A DNA stretch of 64,000 nucleotides. Source: Streptomyces sp. TRM68367. GTDB lineage: Bacteria > Actinomycetota > Actinomycetes > Streptomycetales > Streptomycetaceae. The notes under the pieces were generated by a model. The model saw only the letters and a list, made by a program, of their open reading frames with translations, did not search any database and was not told the origin of the DNA. The translations under genes were made by a program, and so were the position numbers. Shown piece after piece: positions 10,284-19,689 of the stretch. The DNA is taken from the NCBI RefSeq assembly GCF_014495685.1, contig NZ_JACTVI010000019.1, positions 1 to 64,000 of the forward strand, written 5' to 3'. Position 1 is the stretch's first letter, and every line of letters begins with the position of its first letter.

Positions 10284-10911
10284 CGTCGCCGCCTCCTGTC
10301 CAGGGCGCCGCAACGCCGTCCCGCCGCACGCCACGCCGTACGAACCGGACCAGTGTAGGTGTTCCGTCCCGAGTGGTTGCTGAGGCGGTCGGCGGGTGGG
10401 GACCGCCGGCGGGCGGTGTGGTCGGGGGATGGTCGCAGCCGGTGCGGCCGGGGGCGGGGTGGCGCGGGAGGGCCGGCCGGGGATCCGCGGGAGGGTGGCG
10501 GAGGCTCGATATCTGTTGGGAGGAGCCGGGAGCCTGCCGGAGATACGCGCCCCGCCACTGGCATCCGGACGGCACCGGCACCGAGGTGATCCGGGATGAG
10601 GACACCGCGATGTACGGGCGATGGCGCGGAAGCCGTGATCCCCCGGCAGCCGTAACTCCCCCCGGGCAGCCGCAATACCCCGGTCAGCGAGCCGTAACAC
10701 CGGCGAGCCACCGCTTCGTTCGACCCGTCGGACGGATCATCACGATGCGGCAGCATCAACTCACTGCAGGTGGTCGCTCACTTGACGACCACAGGCAACA
10801 CGCGATTGGCTCCCGCTCAGCGAGAGTCACCAGGTCGGTGCACGTCACGCGGCTCCGCCCCGCGCTCTCCCCATGCTCTTGCTCGGCCGCTCAGCGAGGT
10901 ACCGCACCCTC
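10284..10911. other. 628-base intergenic region, no gene supported
   Basis: The region lies between the divergent ArsR and sugar-binding genes. It is G/C rich with patchy frames on both strands, none with a start, ribosome site and recognisable product together. CAGCCGTAACTCC / CAGCCGCAATACC-type near-repeats occur around 10645-10700. Confidence 0.35.
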
Positions 10912-11922
10912 ATGACCCCCTCTCCTCCGCCTCACCGCTTCCCAAGACTCCCCCGTGCCGCGGCGCTCGCCGCCGCCGTCTGTCTGCTGATGTCCGGCTG
11001 CTCCGCCCTGCGCACGGCCGACGACGCGTCGGGCCCGGAGCCGGCGGGCCGGGCCGGCGGCGGGTTGCGGGTCGCCATGGTCACCCACGGCGGCAAGGGC
11101 GACGCGTTCTGGGACCTGGTGAAGAAGGGCGCCGAGGACGCGGCCGCCAAGGACGACATCGCCCTGACGTACACCAGCGACGCCGACGCGACGGGGCAGG
11201 CCGACCTGGTGCGGGACGCCGTACGAGACAAGGTGGACGGCCTCGCGGTGACCCTGGCCAAACCGCTGGAGATGAGAGGCCCGGTCGCCCGGGCCCAGGC
11301 GGCGGGCATACCGGTGGTCGGCCTGAACTCCGGCATGGACGCCTGGAAGCCCGCGGGGCTCCTGGAGTACTTCGGCCAGGACGAGAGCCTCGCCGGCCAG
11401 GCGGTCGGCGACAAGCTCAACGCCCTGCGCGCCAGGCACGCGCTGTGCGTGATCCACGAACGGGGCAACGTCTCCCTGGAGGCCCGCTGCGCCGGGGTGA
11501 AGAAGGCCTTCCGCGGCGACACCGACAACCTCTACGTGCGGGGCACCGACATGGACATGGTGAACGCCCAGATCACGTCCCGACTGCGGCAGGACCCGTC
11601 CATCGACGAAGTGGTCACACTGGGCGCGCAGTTCGCGCTGGCCGCGGTCAACTCCGTGAAGCAGGCGGGCAGCAAGGCCAAGGTCGCGACGTTCGACCTC
11701 AACAAGGACATGGTCGGGGCGGTGGAGCGGGCAGACGTGCAGTTCGCCGTGGACCAGCAGCCCTACCTGCAGGGGTATCTCGCCGTCGACGCGCTGTGGC
11801 TGTACAGGACGAACGGCAACATCAGCGGAGGCGGGACGGCTCCCGTGCTGACCGGTCCCGCGTTCGTGACCCGGGAGAACATCGCCTCGGTCGCGAAGCT
11901 CGCCGCGAAGGGAACCCGCTGA
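10912..11922 (+). CDS. Periplasmic-binding-protein-type sugar-binding lipoprotein (RbsB-like)
   Basis: A 336-residue protein with a lipoprotein signal: a basic/hydrophobic N-terminus and lipobox LMSGC with C30. The mature part is a type-I periplasmic binding fold (LRVAMVTHGGKGDAFWDLVKKG, VDGLAVTLAKP, GIPVVGLNSG, VATFDLNKDM), as in ribose/rhizopine/xylose ABC receptors. No permease or ATPase is adjacent, so it is an orphan receptor or works with a transporter encoded elsewhere. I use ATG 10912. An ATG at 10873 would add 13 residues but has no ribosome site. The gene precedes the conservon, with about 200 bases between. Confidence 0.8.
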   Translation: MTPSPPPHRFPRLPRAAALAAAVCLLMSGCSALRTADDASGPEPAGRAGGGLRVAMVTHGGKGDAFWDLVKKGAEDAAAKDDIALTYTSDADATGQADLVRDAVRDKVDGLAVTLAKPLEMRGPVARAQAAGIPVVGLNSGMDAWKPAGLLEYFGQDESLAGQAVGDKLNALRARHALCVIHERGNVSLEARCAGVKKAFRGDTDNLYVRGTDMDMVNAQITSRLRQDPSIDEVVTLGAQFALAAVNSVKQAGSKAKVATFDLNKDMVGAVERADVQFAVDQQPYLQGYLAVDALWLYRTNGNISGGGTAPVLTGPAFVTRENIASVAKLAAKGTR

Positions 11923-12127
11923 GCGGACACTTCGTGCGCCGATGTCCTCAAAGATTCCGTTACCCACCGTCCCGTGCGGTCACTTGTCCGGATAGCATCC
12001 TCCGCATCCCCTGTGCCGTACCGGACGCGCAGTCACCCCCACCGCTCGTCCCCCGCCCGCCCCCGCCTCTCCGAACCGCCCGTTCGCCCGCTCCCCTCCG
12101 CTCAGCTGCCCCGTAGATCGCCCTAGG

Positions 12128-14527
12128 ATGACGATGTCTCCACGGACAGGTGCCCGGCGCCGCCGTTTCGGCTCCATACGTCTCTCCCTGATCCTCCTGG
12201 CCCTGGTCACCAGCATCACCCTCGCCGCCATGTGGAGCGTGACGACCATCCAGATGTTCTCGGAGGGGCTGCGGCTGCGCTCCCAGACGGAGCTCAGCCG
12301 GTCGACCGGGGCCATGGGCACCGACGCGACGCTCGCGCTGCAACGTGAGCGCAGCCTGTCGGCCGCCTGGCTGGCCTCGCCGAACGGCTCCCGGGCCGCC
12401 CTGGACGCGCAGCGCCAGAAGACCGACGTGGAGGTCGCGAAGCTGGTCCGGCAGTCGGACGCGATCCAGAAGGCCCCCGCTCGCATCTCGGACCGGCTGT
12501 ACTCGGTCCTCGGATCGCTGGGCAGCCTGGAGTACTACCGCGGCCAGGTGGACGACCCTTCCGAGATCACCTCCGAGCAGGCGCTGGGCCAGTACACGTC
12601 GATCATCGACGACCAGATCCACGCCTTCCAGGAGCTGTCCCAGGTCGACGACGGTGACCTCACCTCGCAGGCCGGCCCGCTGGTGGCCCTGGAGCACGCG
12701 GCGGAGCTGGTCTCCCAGGAGGACGCCCGGCTCACCCTGGCCTGGCCGTCCGGCCGGCTGGACGACAAGGCCTGGACCGAGTTCGCAGAGCTGGTCAACT
12801 CCCGCCGCTGGCTCGTGCAGGACCAGGTCCTGCCGATGCTGCGCGGCAGCGCGAAGACCCAGACCGAGCGGATCATGGCGAGCCCTCAGTGGAAGACCCT
12901 GGTGTCCATCGAGGACCGGGTGCTCGCGGCCCGCGCCTCGGACAGCGGCGGCACGATCCGCCTGCCGGACGCGCAGAAGCAGTGGAACGCGTCCCTGAAC
13001 GAGGTGTCCGACCAGTACTCGACGATGATCCGGCAGCAGACCTCGGGACTGCTCGACCAGAGCGGCGCCGAAGCCGACAACCTGCTGTTCAAGGCCGGGT
13101 CGCTCAGCGCGGGCGGGCTGGTCGCGCTGCTGCTGTGCGTCGGCATGTCCTGGCGGATCACCCGCTCCCTGTCCCGGCGGCTGCGGGGCCTCAGGGAGGC
13201 CACGCTCAGCCTCGCGCAGGAGCGGCTGCCCGAGGTGGTGGCGCAGCTGGACCGGGGCGAGAAGGTCGACGTGGAGTCGGCGACCCCGCCGCTGGACTAC
13301 GGCCGCGACGAACTGGGCCAGGTGGCCACGGCGTTCAACACCGCGCAGCGCACCGCGGTGCACACGGCGGTCGAACTCGCCGACACCCGGCGCGGCTTCC
13401 AGAAGGTGATCCTGGGCATCGCGCGGCAGAGCCAGAACCTGGTCAACCTCCAGCTCAGCAAGCTGGACGCGCTGGAGCGCCAGCACTCCGACCCGGACGT
13501 GCTCAAGGGCCTGTACGAACTGGACTCCACGGCCAGCCAGTTGCGCCGCTACGAGGAGAACCTCGTCATCGTCAGCGGTGAGCGGCCCGGTCGCAGCTGG
13601 TCCGAGCCGGTCGCGCTGATCGACATCCTGCGCAGCGCCGTCGGCGAGGTCGCCGAGTACCAGCGGGTGGAGGTGCACACCGACGAGGAGGTGTACCTGG
13701 CGCCGCCCGCGGTGGCGGACGTGATCCATCTGCTGGCCGAGCTGATCGACAACGCGACCTCGTACTCGCCGGCGCCGAGCCCGGTCGGGGTGCGCGCCGC
13801 GATGGTGGCCAAGGGCCTGGCCGTGGAGATCGAGGACCGCGGCCTGGGCATGTCCGAGGAGGACTACCTCGCCTTCAACGCCCAGCTGGGCGTGGACCCG
13901 CAGTTCGACGTGGTGGCGCTCGCCGACGACCTGCGGCTCGGCATGTTCGTGGTCGCGCAGCTCGCCCACCGGCACGGCATCGCGGTCACGCTGCGCTCCT
14001 CGCCGTACGGCGGGACCACGGCGATCGTGCTGATCCCGCACGACATCGTGGTGCTGGAGGTCCCCGCCACGGGCGACGCGGATCCCAAGGACCCGAAGGA
14101 CCCGAAGGACGCGGCGAACGCCGGGTGCGCCGAGGGGGCCGGGCAGACCGTGGAGACCGAGCACGCGCGCGGCACCGAGGCCGCGGAGCCCACCCGGCAG
14201 CCGCGGCCCGTCGTCCCGGTCCGCTCCGCCGTCGTACCGGCCCCCAAGCCCCGCCGGGACGGGCTCGCCCCGCTGCCCCGCCGGGTGCCGCAGACCAGCC
14301 TCGCCGCCGAACTGCGGGAGGAGGCCCCGCCCGCCGAGGACGCCGCCCGCCCCGAGGACTACACCGCAGAGGCCGCCGCCTCCTCGCTGGCCGGATTCCA
14401 GCGCGGCACGTTCCGCGCGCGAGACGACGACGCCGAGGCTCCGTACGACCTGGCGGCCGCAGCCGTACCGGAGGGCCCCGCCGACGCGGACACCCCCAAG
14501 CTCTCGACTCCGCCCGCCGACCGCTGA
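12128..14527 (+). CDS. cvnA: Conservon sensor-kinase-like protein CvnA
   Basis: A 799-residue membrane protein that opens a four-gene conservon. A first membrane helix (about 18-38) is followed by a large extracellular nitrate/nitrite-sensing (NIT)-like helical domain, a second helix (about 322-342), a HAMP-like linker, and a histidine-kinase-type ATPase domain with the N box LAELIDNATSYSP near residue 536 and GLGMSE. No standard H-box phospho-acceptor is evident, as is usual in CvnA proteins. The C-terminal 130 residues are Pro/Ala/Glu-rich and likely disordered. CvnA-D are known in S. coelicolor to form a membrane complex resembling eukaryotic G-protein signalling. The ligand is unknown. 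Confidence 0.9.
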   Translation: MTMSPRTGARRRRFGSIRLSLILLALVTSITLAAMWSVTTIQMFSEGLRLRSQTELSRSTGAMGTDATLALQRERSLSAAWLASPNGSRAALDAQRQKTDVEVAKLVRQSDAIQKAPARISDRLYSVLGSLGSLEYYRGQVDDPSEITSEQALGQYTSIIDDQIHAFQELSQVDDGDLTSQAGPLVALEHAAELVSQEDARLTLAWPSGRLDDKAWTEFAELVNSRRWLVQDQVLPMLRGSAKTQTERIMASPQWKTLVSIEDRVLAARASDSGGTIRLPDAQKQWNASLNEVSDQYSTMIRQQTSGLLDQSGAEADNLLFKAGSLSAGGLVALLLCVGMSWRITRSLSRRLRGLREATLSLAQERLPEVVAQLDRGEKVDVESATPPLDYGRDELGQVATAFNTAQRTAVHTAVELADTRRGFQKVILGIARQSQNLVNLQLSKLDALERQHSDPDVLKGLYELDSTASQLRRYEENLVIVSGERPGRSWSEPVALIDILRSAVGEVAEYQRVEVHTDEEVYLAPPAVADVIHLLAELIDNATSYSPAPSPVGVRAAMVAKGLAVEIEDRGLGMSEEDYLAFNAQLGVDPQFDVVALADDLRLGMFVVAQLAHRHGIAVTLRSSPYGGTTAIVLIPHDIVVLEVPATGDADPKDPKDPKDAANAGCAEGAGQTVETEHARGTEAAEPTRQPRPVVPVRSAVVPAPKPRRDGLAPLPRRVPQTSLAAELREEAPPAEDAARPEDYTAEAAASSLAGFQRGTFRARDDDAEAPYDLAAAAVPEGPADADTPKLSTPPADR

Positions 14528-14541
14528 CGAAGGACACCGCA

Positions 14542-14973
14542 ATGACAGGCCCCATCCCCGCCACGCACACCCAGCTGGACCAGTTGCTGACCGGACTCGT
14601 GGAGCGGGTCGCCGACGTGAACCAGGCCGTGGTGCTCTCCGACGACGGTCTGGTCGTCTCCAAGTCCACCGGGTTCCTTCGCGACGACGCCGAACGGCTG
14701 GCCGCGACCGCCTCCGGGCTGATGAGCCTCAGCAAGGGCGTCAGCATGGACTTCCGCGGCGGCCCGGTACGGCAGGCGCTGATCGAGATGGCCAACAGCT
14801 ATCTGATCCTGACCTCGGCGGGGCCCGGCGCCCACCTCGTCGTGCTGACCGGGCCGGGCGCGGACGTCGGCGTGGTGGCGTATCAGATGAACATGCTGGT
14901 CAAGAAGATCGGCGAGCATCTGAGCGCCGCGCCGCGGGGCGCCGGCGGTCCGCTGCCCGGCTCCGGCGCGTGA
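14542..14973 (+). CDS. cvnB: Conservon roadblock/LC7 protein CvnB
   Basis: A 143-residue soluble protein starting at ATG 14542, 14 bases after cvnA. The roadblock/LC7 fold covers most of it (QLDQLLTGLVERVADV, VVLSDDGLVVSKS, ADVGVVAYQMNMLVKKIG). In conservons CvnB acts as a GTPase-activating or regulatory partner of CvnD and contacts CvnA. Length and motifs are typical. Confidence 0.92.
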   Translation: MTGPIPATHTQLDQLLTGLVERVADVNQAVVLSDDGLVVSKSTGFLRDDAERLAATASGLMSLSKGVSMDFRGGPVRQALIEMANSYLILTSAGPGAHLVVLTGPGADVGVVAYQMNMLVKKIGEHLSAAPRGAGGPLPGSGA

Positions 14974-14974
14974 G

Positions 14975-15331
14975 GTGAGCGGAGGCGACACGGCCGGCCG
15001 GCTCGTACGGCCCTTCGCCCTGACCGGCGGACGGACCCGGCCCAGCCGCGCCGACTTCACGCTCATCACGACCGTGACCGCGGTCGATCCGCAGCCCGAC
15101 GCGGTCACCCGGCCGCAGCCCGAGCAGACCCGGATCCTCCGGCTGTGCACGGAGCCGGTCGCGGTGGCGGAGGTCGCGGCGCACCTCGACCTGCCGGTGA
15201 GTGTGGTCGTCATCATGCTGTGCGACCTGCTGGAGGCGGGGCGGATCACCGTCCACCCCCCACACCCCGTCTGCGGAATTGCGGACCTGGACCTGCTGCA
15301 GAAAGTGAGGGACGGCCTTGGCCGGCTCTGA
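14975..15331 (+). CDS. cvnC: Conservon DUF742 protein CvnC
   Basis: A 118-residue protein starting at GTG 14975, one base after the cvnB stop. It carries the DUF742 signature: an N-terminal VRPFALTGGRTRP segment, then a winged-helix-like part (VAEVAAHLDLPVSVVVIMLCDLLEAGRI) seen in all CvnC proteins. It probably bridges CvnA and CvnD in the membrane complex. Its last 14 bases overlap cvnD, so the two are translationally coupled. Confidence 0.9.
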   Translation: MSGGDTAGRLVRPFALTGGRTRPSRADFTLITTVTAVDPQPDAVTRPQPEQTRILRLCTEPVAVAEVAAHLDLPVSVVVIMLCDLLEAGRITVHPPHPVCGIADLDLLQKVRDGLGRL

Positions 15332-15953
15332 CACCGCCTCCGAAACGGCTTCCCCCCACGCGGTTTCGGCACCCGACACCGTCAAGATCCTCATCGCCGG
15401 TGGTTTCGGCGTCGGCAAGACCACGCTGGTCGGCTCGGTCAGCGAGATCGTCCCGCTGCGCACCGAGGAACCCCTGACCATGGCGAGTCTCGGCGTCGAC
15501 GACCTCGAGGGCATCGAGGAGAAGCGGGCCACCACGGTGGCCCTGGACTTCGGCCGGATCACCATCAGCCAGGACCTGGTGCTGTATCTGTTCGGCACGC
15601 CCGGACAGCAGCGGTTCTGGTTCATGTGGAACGACCTCGCCGTCGGCGCCCTGGGCGCCGTGGTACTGGTCGACGTGCGCAGACCCGAGTCCAGCTTCGC
15701 CGCGATCGACTTCTTCGAGCGCCGCCGCATCCCATTCGTCGTCGGCGTCAACGGCTTCTACGGCGAGCATCCCTACCCGGCGGAGGACATCCGGGACGCG
15801 CTCGCGCTGCCGGAGGGCGTGCCGGTGCTGCTGTGCGACGCGCGGGAGCGGGAGTCGTGCCGAGACGTACTGATCGCGCTGATCGACCAGTTGATCGCGG
15901 AGGTGGCCCAGGCGGGAGGCAAGTCGGCCCGGCTGGCTCGCCCGGGCCGCTGA
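15318..15953 (+). CDS. cvnD: Conservon small GTPase CvnD
   Basis: A 211-residue Ras-like GTP-binding protein. The start is TTG 15318, with AGGGA 7 bases upstream inside cvnC. The P-loop is GGFGVGKTT (about residue 29). The switch-II/Walker-B region is LYLFGTPGQQRFWFMW, and a VGVNGFYG segment stands where the NKxD specificity motif would be. Known CvnD proteins bind and hydrolyse GTP under CvnB control. This is the last gene of the operon and is followed by a strong hairpin. Confidence 0.92.
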   Translation: MAGSDTASETASPHAVSAPDTVKILIAGGFGVGKTTLVGSVSEIVPLRTEEPLTMASLGVDDLEGIEEKRATTVALDFGRITISQDLVLYLFGTPGQQRFWFMWNDLAVGALGAVVLVDVRRPESSFAAIDFFERRRIPFVVGVNGFYGEHPYPAEDIRDALALPEGVPVLLCDARERESCRDVLIALIDQLIAEVAQAGGKSARLARPGR

Positions 15954-15970
15954 GTGGCCGGCGCGGCTGT

Positions 15971-15992
15971 GGCCCGGGCATCAGCCCGGGCC
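15971..15992. terminator. Bidirectional hairpin between cvnD and the osmoprotectant operon
   Basis: A perfect 9-bp G/C stem (15971-15979 with 15984-15992) around a 4-base loop lies in the 73-base gap between two convergent operons. It can terminate transcripts from either side. Confidence 0.7.
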
Positions 15993-16026
15993 CGTAGTCA
16001 GTCGGCCGCGGTCAGGACCGCCGGTT

Positions 16027-17004
16027 TCAGCCCAGGCCCGCCGACTTCAGCCACGTCCTGGCCACGTCCAGCGGGTCCTTCTTCTCCAGCTGCACCTGGG
16101 CGTCCAGGTCGAGCAGCGTCTTCGTGTCCAGCTTGGCGGAGACGGCGTTGAGCGCGTCGACGCCCTTCTGGGGCAGCCCGTCCTTGTGGACCAGGGGCTG
16201 GACGTTCTGGAAGCCGAACAGGTTCTTGGTGTCCTTGAGGACGACGAACTTCTCCTGGGCGATGGTCGGATCCGTGGTGAAGACGTCCGCGGCCTGCACG
16301 GTGTTCTTCTTCAGCGCCGTCTGGGTCAGCGGGCCGCCCGCGTCGAGAGCCTTGAACGACTTGAACTCCAGCCCGTACAGCGACTTCAGGCCCACCAGGC
16401 CCTGCTGCCGGGTCTGGAACTCCGGAGAGCCGCCGAAGACCAGGTCCGGGGCGGCGTCCTTGAGGTCGGCGATGCTGGACTGGGCGGTGAGGCCGTACTT
16501 CTTCGCGGTCTCGGCGTTGACGGTGACCGAGTCCTTGTTCTGTGCGGACGACGGTTCGAGCAGCGTCAGCTTGGGATCGAGCTTCGCCTCGATGGCGGTG
16601 GTCGTCTCCGCCACCGTCTTCGGCGGCGTGCCCTTGGCGTCCAGGTAGGCCAGCAGCGACCCGTTGTACTCGGGAAGCACGGTGACCGAGCCGTTCTTCA
16701 TCAGGCCGTACGTCGTCTCGCGGCTGCCGATGTTGGGCTTGTAGGTGACCTTGATGTCCTTGGCCTTGAGAGCCTCGCCGTAGATGTCGGCGAGCAGGAT
16801 GCTCTCGGCGAAGTTGTTCGAGCCGACGACGACGGTGTCACCGTCCCCGCCGCCCTCCGCGAGCGGGTCGGACGTGTCGCCGCCGGAGCCGCAGCCCGCG
16901 AGCAGCGCCGCCATCGCGGCGAACGCGACGGCGGACACGGCCGTACGCCTCGTCTTCGTCCGGCTCGTCCTGGTACGGCTGCTGCTCTTCACGGAAGTAG
17001 TCAC
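16027..17004 (-). CDS. Osmoprotectant (glycine betaine/choline-type) ABC transporter binding lipoprotein
   Basis: A 325-residue protein and last gene of a four-gene leftward operon. I use GTG 17004, which gives a basic N-terminus and a lipobox ALLAGC with C38. An upstream start at 17058 is possible but would give an unusual leader. The mature part has the OpuAC/ProX-type fold (VVVGSNNFAESILLADIYGEAL, NIGSRETTYGLMKNG, LPEYNGSLLAYL, VFTTDPTIAQEKFVVLKD). Family members capture betaine, choline, carnitine or ectoine at the cell surface. Substrate choice cannot be read by eye. The partners are the two permeases and the ATPase upstream. Confidence 0.88.
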   Translation of the reverse strand: MTTSVKSSSRTRTSRTKTRRTAVSAVAFAAMAALLAGCGSGGDTSDPLAEGGGDGDTVVVGSNNFAESILLADIYGEALKAKDIKVTYKPNIGSRETTYGLMKNGSVTVLPEYNGSLLAYLDAKGTPPKTVAETTTAIEAKLDPKLTLLEPSSAQNKDSVTVNAETAKKYGLTAQSSIADLKDAAPDLVFGGSPEFQTRQQGLVGLKSLYGLEFKSFKALDAGGPLTQTALKKNTVQAADVFTTDPTIAQEKFVVLKDTKNLFGFQNVQPLVHKDGLPQKGVDALNAVSAKLDTKTLLDLDAQVQLEKKDPLDVARTWLKSAGLG

Positions 17005-17113
17005 CCACCGATCCAAGCCAGCCACTTCTCGATCAGTCAAGTGCGACCTGGTCACCAATTGGCGTCGAAGTCGGACCGCTTGCGGTTGCGTGACGGACCG
17101 TCAGCCACCGGGC

Positions 17114-17779
17114 TCACCGCCTGCGTACTCCCGGCGACACCGTGAGCCGCCCCACCGCCCAGAACGCCGCGAGCGTGACCAGCGCCATCACGGCGACCAG
17201 CGTGGCGCCGCCCACCACCTTCTCGTAGTTGCGCTGGTAGAGGCCGTCCACGATGTACCGGCCGAGGCCGCCGAGGCTGACGTACGCGGCGATGGTGGCC
17301 GTCGACACGATCTGGATCGCCGCCGAGCGCAGGCCGCTCAGGATCAGCGGCAGGGCGACGGGCAGTTCGACCTGGAAGAGGATGCGCGACTCGCGCATGC
17401 CCATGCCGCGGGCGGCGTCCACCGGCGAGGGGTCGACGGAGCGCACCGCCTCGTACGTGGTCACCAGGATCGGCGGGATCGCGAGCACCACGAGCGGGAT
17501 CATCACCGGCAGCAGGCCCAGGTCGAACAGCACGAACATCAGCACCAGCAGGCCGAAGCTGGGCAGCGCGCGGGCCGCCGTGGCGATGAACGCGAGCGCG
17601 TTGCCGCCGCGCCCGGTGTGCCCGGTCAGCAGGCCGACCGGCAGCCCGATGGCGGCGGCGACGGCGAGGGCCAGCAGCGAGTACTGGACGTGCTCGAACA
17701 GGCGCTGCGGGATCCCGTCGTAGCCCCGCCAGTGCGCGCTGTCGCTGAAGAACGCGTTGATGAAGTGCAGTAAGTTCAC
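17114..17779 (-). CDS. Osmoprotectant ABC transporter permease (second permease) with a TTA codon
   Basis: A 221-residue protein with about six membrane helices and the EAA-type cytoplasmic loop VDAARGMGMRESRILFQVELP. It starts at GTG 17779, overlapping the stop of the preceding permease (GTGA). Codon 3 is TTA (17771-17773), the rare leucine codon read by the bldA tRNA in Streptomyces, so full transporter assembly may depend on developmental stage. It would pair with the other permease as the transmembrane heterodimer of an OpuC-like importer. A 109-base gap separates it from the binding-protein gene. Confidence 0.88.
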   Translation of the reverse strand: MNLLHFINAFFSDSAHWRGYDGIPQRLFEHVQYSLLALAVAAAIGLPVGLLTGHTGRGGNALAFIATAARALPSFGLLVLMFVLFDLGLLPVMIPLVVLAIPPILVTTYEAVRSVDPSPVDAARGMGMRESRILFQVELPVALPLILSGLRSAAIQIVSTATIAAYVSLGGLGRYIVDGLYQRNYEKVVGGATLVAVMALVTLAAFWAVGRLTVSPGVRRR

Positions 17780-18483
17780 CGGGCCGTGTCCTCCAGGGCG
17801 AGAGCGGCCGCGTCGGGCTGCTCGGCCTTCGGCGCGCGGCGGGTGCGGCGCGGCACCCACGGGGTCAGCAGGACGCGGACGAGGACCAGCAGCGCGTCGC
17901 ACAGGATCGCCAGGACCGCCGTGGTGATCACGGAGTTCCAGGCCAGTACGGGCCGATGGTAGATCAGCGCGTCCGTGAGCAGGTTGCCGAGGGCGCCCTG
18001 GTTGCCGATCAGCGCGCCGACGCTGACAAGGGAAATGCTCGACACGGTCGCCACCCTGAGCCCGGCGATGATGGCGGGCACCGCGATCGGCAGCTGCACC
18101 TGGACGTAGCGCCGTACGGGCCCGAGGCCCATGGCGGTGGCCGCGGCCAGCGTCTCCGGCGGCACCGAGCGGACCCCGTCGACGATCGCCGGGACCAGCA
18201 CCACCAGGCTGTATACGGCCAGCGGGATCATCACGGTCAGCTCGGTCTGGCCGGTGTAGTCGATCAGGACGACGAAGAACGCCAGCGACGGGATGGCGTA
18301 CAGCACGGTCGTCACCCCGAGCACGGGCGGGTACAGCCAGCGGAACCGTACGCACAGCTGGGCCAGCGGCAGTGCGAGCACCAGCCCCGCGAGGACGGGC
18401 AGCAGGGCCTCCCTCAGGTGGAGCCCGATCAGCCCGAAGTAGGTGTTCTGGAGGTCGCTGGGGATGTCGAAGAAGCCGTTCAT
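17776..18483 (-). CDS. Osmoprotectant ABC transporter permease (first permease)
   Basis: A 235-residue integral membrane protein with about six helices and the EAA loop LAAATAMGLGPVRRYVQVQLP. ATG 18483 overlaps the ATPase stop (ATGA). The C-terminus (RRTRRAPKAEQPDAAALALEDTAR) is a hydrophilic tail. With its partner it forms the channel of a betaine/choline-type importer of the OpuC family. Its order in the operon (ATPase, permease, permease, receptor) is one common OpuC-type layout. Confidence 0.88.
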   Translation of the reverse strand: MNGFFDIPSDLQNTYFGLIGLHLREALLPVLAGLVLALPLAQLCVRFRWLYPPVLGVTTVLYAIPSLAFFVVLIDYTGQTELTVMIPLAVYSLVVLVPAIVDGVRSVPPETLAAATAMGLGPVRRYVQVQLPIAVPAIIAGLRVATVSSISLVSVGALIGNQGALGNLLTDALIYHRPVLAWNSVITTAVLAILCDALLVLVRVLLTPWVPRRTRRAPKAEQPDAAALALEDTAR

Positions 18484-19607
18484 GTCGCGACCTTCTGGTC
18501 TTCTTCCTCGTGCCCCCGGGCGTGGGCGGCGCGGATCGCCTCGCCGATGGTCTGCTGCGAGACGACGCCGGTGACCGTGCCGGACGCGTCCACGGCGACG
18601 GCCCAGCCGGTGGGCGAGAGCACGGCGCCGTCGAGGGCGTCGCGCAGCGAGTCGGTGCCGGGGACGAAGGGCCGCCCGTACGACAGCAGCCCGTCCGGGT
18701 CGCTGTCCCCGGCGGTCAGGTCCTGCGGCTCGGCCCAGCCGAGCGGCCTGCCGTCCGCGTCGGTCACCAGCAGGTACGGAGCGTCGGGCGCGGCGATCTG
18801 CTCCGCGGTGGCGTCGGCCGCCATCACCGGGGCCATGGTCAGCTCCAGCTCGGTGGACGGGAAGAAGGACAGCCGCCGGATGCCGCGGTCCGCGCCGAGG
18901 AAGTCCTCGACGAAGGAGTCCGCGGGGCCGGACAGCAGCTCGGCGGGCGGTGCGTACTGGGCGAGGTGACCGCCCTCGCGCATCACGGCGACCATCGTGC
19001 CCAGCTTGATCGCCTCGTCGATGTCGTGCGTGACGAAGACGATGGTCTTGCCCAATTCGGCCTGGATCCGCAGCAGTTCGTCCTGCAGGCCTTTGCGTAC
19101 CACCGGGTCGACGGCCGAGAACGGCTCGTCCATGAGCAGCACCGGCGGGTCCGCGGCCAGCGCCCGGGCCACGCCGACGCGCTGCTGCTGGCCGCCGGAC
19201 AGCTGGTAGGGGTACCGCTTGGCGAGGGCGGCGTCGAGCCCCACGCGCTCCATCAGCTCCGCCGCCCGGGCGCGGGCGCGCTGCTTGCCCCAGCCGAGCA
19301 TGCGGGGCACGGTGGCGATGTTGTCGACGATCGTGCGGTGCTGGAAGAGGCCGGCGTTCTGGATGACGTACCCCATGGACCGGCGCAGGGTGTTGACGGG
19401 CTGCTGCTGGATGTCCACGCCGTCGAGCAGGATGGCACCCTCGCTCGGCTCGACCATTCTGTTGATCATGCGCAGGGTGGTGGTCTTGCCGCAGCCGGAG
19501 GGGCCGACGAGCACGGTGATCGAGTGGTCGGGTATCTCCAGGGACAGCCGGTCGACCGCCACCGTGCCGTCCGGGTACCGCTTGGTGACTGAATCCATCC
19601 GTATCAA
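18480..19607 (-). CDS. Osmoprotectant ABC transporter ATPase with CBS-like C-terminus
   Basis: A 375-residue protein, first gene of the operon. Walker A is GPSGCGKTT, the signature LSGGQQQRVGVARAL, Walker B VLLMDEPFSAVD, and the H-loop FVTHDIDEA. The last 130 residues look like a CBS pair (YLLVTDADGRPLGW, GWAVAVDASGTVTGVVS), which in OpuA/OpuC ATPases senses ionic strength or nucleotides. I prefer TTG 19607, giving MIRMDSVTKRYPDG as in relatives. GTG 19619 adds four residues. The stop overlaps the next ATG. Confidence 0.9.
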   Translation of the reverse strand: MIRMDSVTKRYPDGTVAVDRLSLEIPDHSITVLVGPSGCGKTTTLRMINRMVEPSEGAILLDGVDIQQQPVNTLRRSMGYVIQNAGLFQHRTIVDNIATVPRMLGWGKQRARARAAELMERVGLDAALAKRYPYQLSGGQQQRVGVARALAADPPVLLMDEPFSAVDPVVRKGLQDELLRIQAELGKTIVFVTHDIDEAIKLGTMVAVMREGGHLAQYAPPAELLSGPADSFVEDFLGADRGIRRLSFFPSTELELTMAPVMAADATAEQIAAPDAPYLLVTDADGRPLGWAEPQDLTAGDSDPDGLLSYGRPFVPGTDSLRDALDGAVLSPTGWAVAVDASGTVTGVVSQQTIGEAIRAAHARGHEEEDQKVAT

Positions 19608-19689
19608 GACGCCGAGCACCCTTCGGGTTGGCGGAAGCTTCTGGCCAGGGGTCGTACGGGCTGTTGCCGGTCGAGTCTAGTGCCCCGAC

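Noticed and set aside
7544..10358. Two open frames over 800 codons opposite the P-type ATPase
   Set aside because: They are antisense shadows of an intact gene with all family motifs. Their products show no domain.
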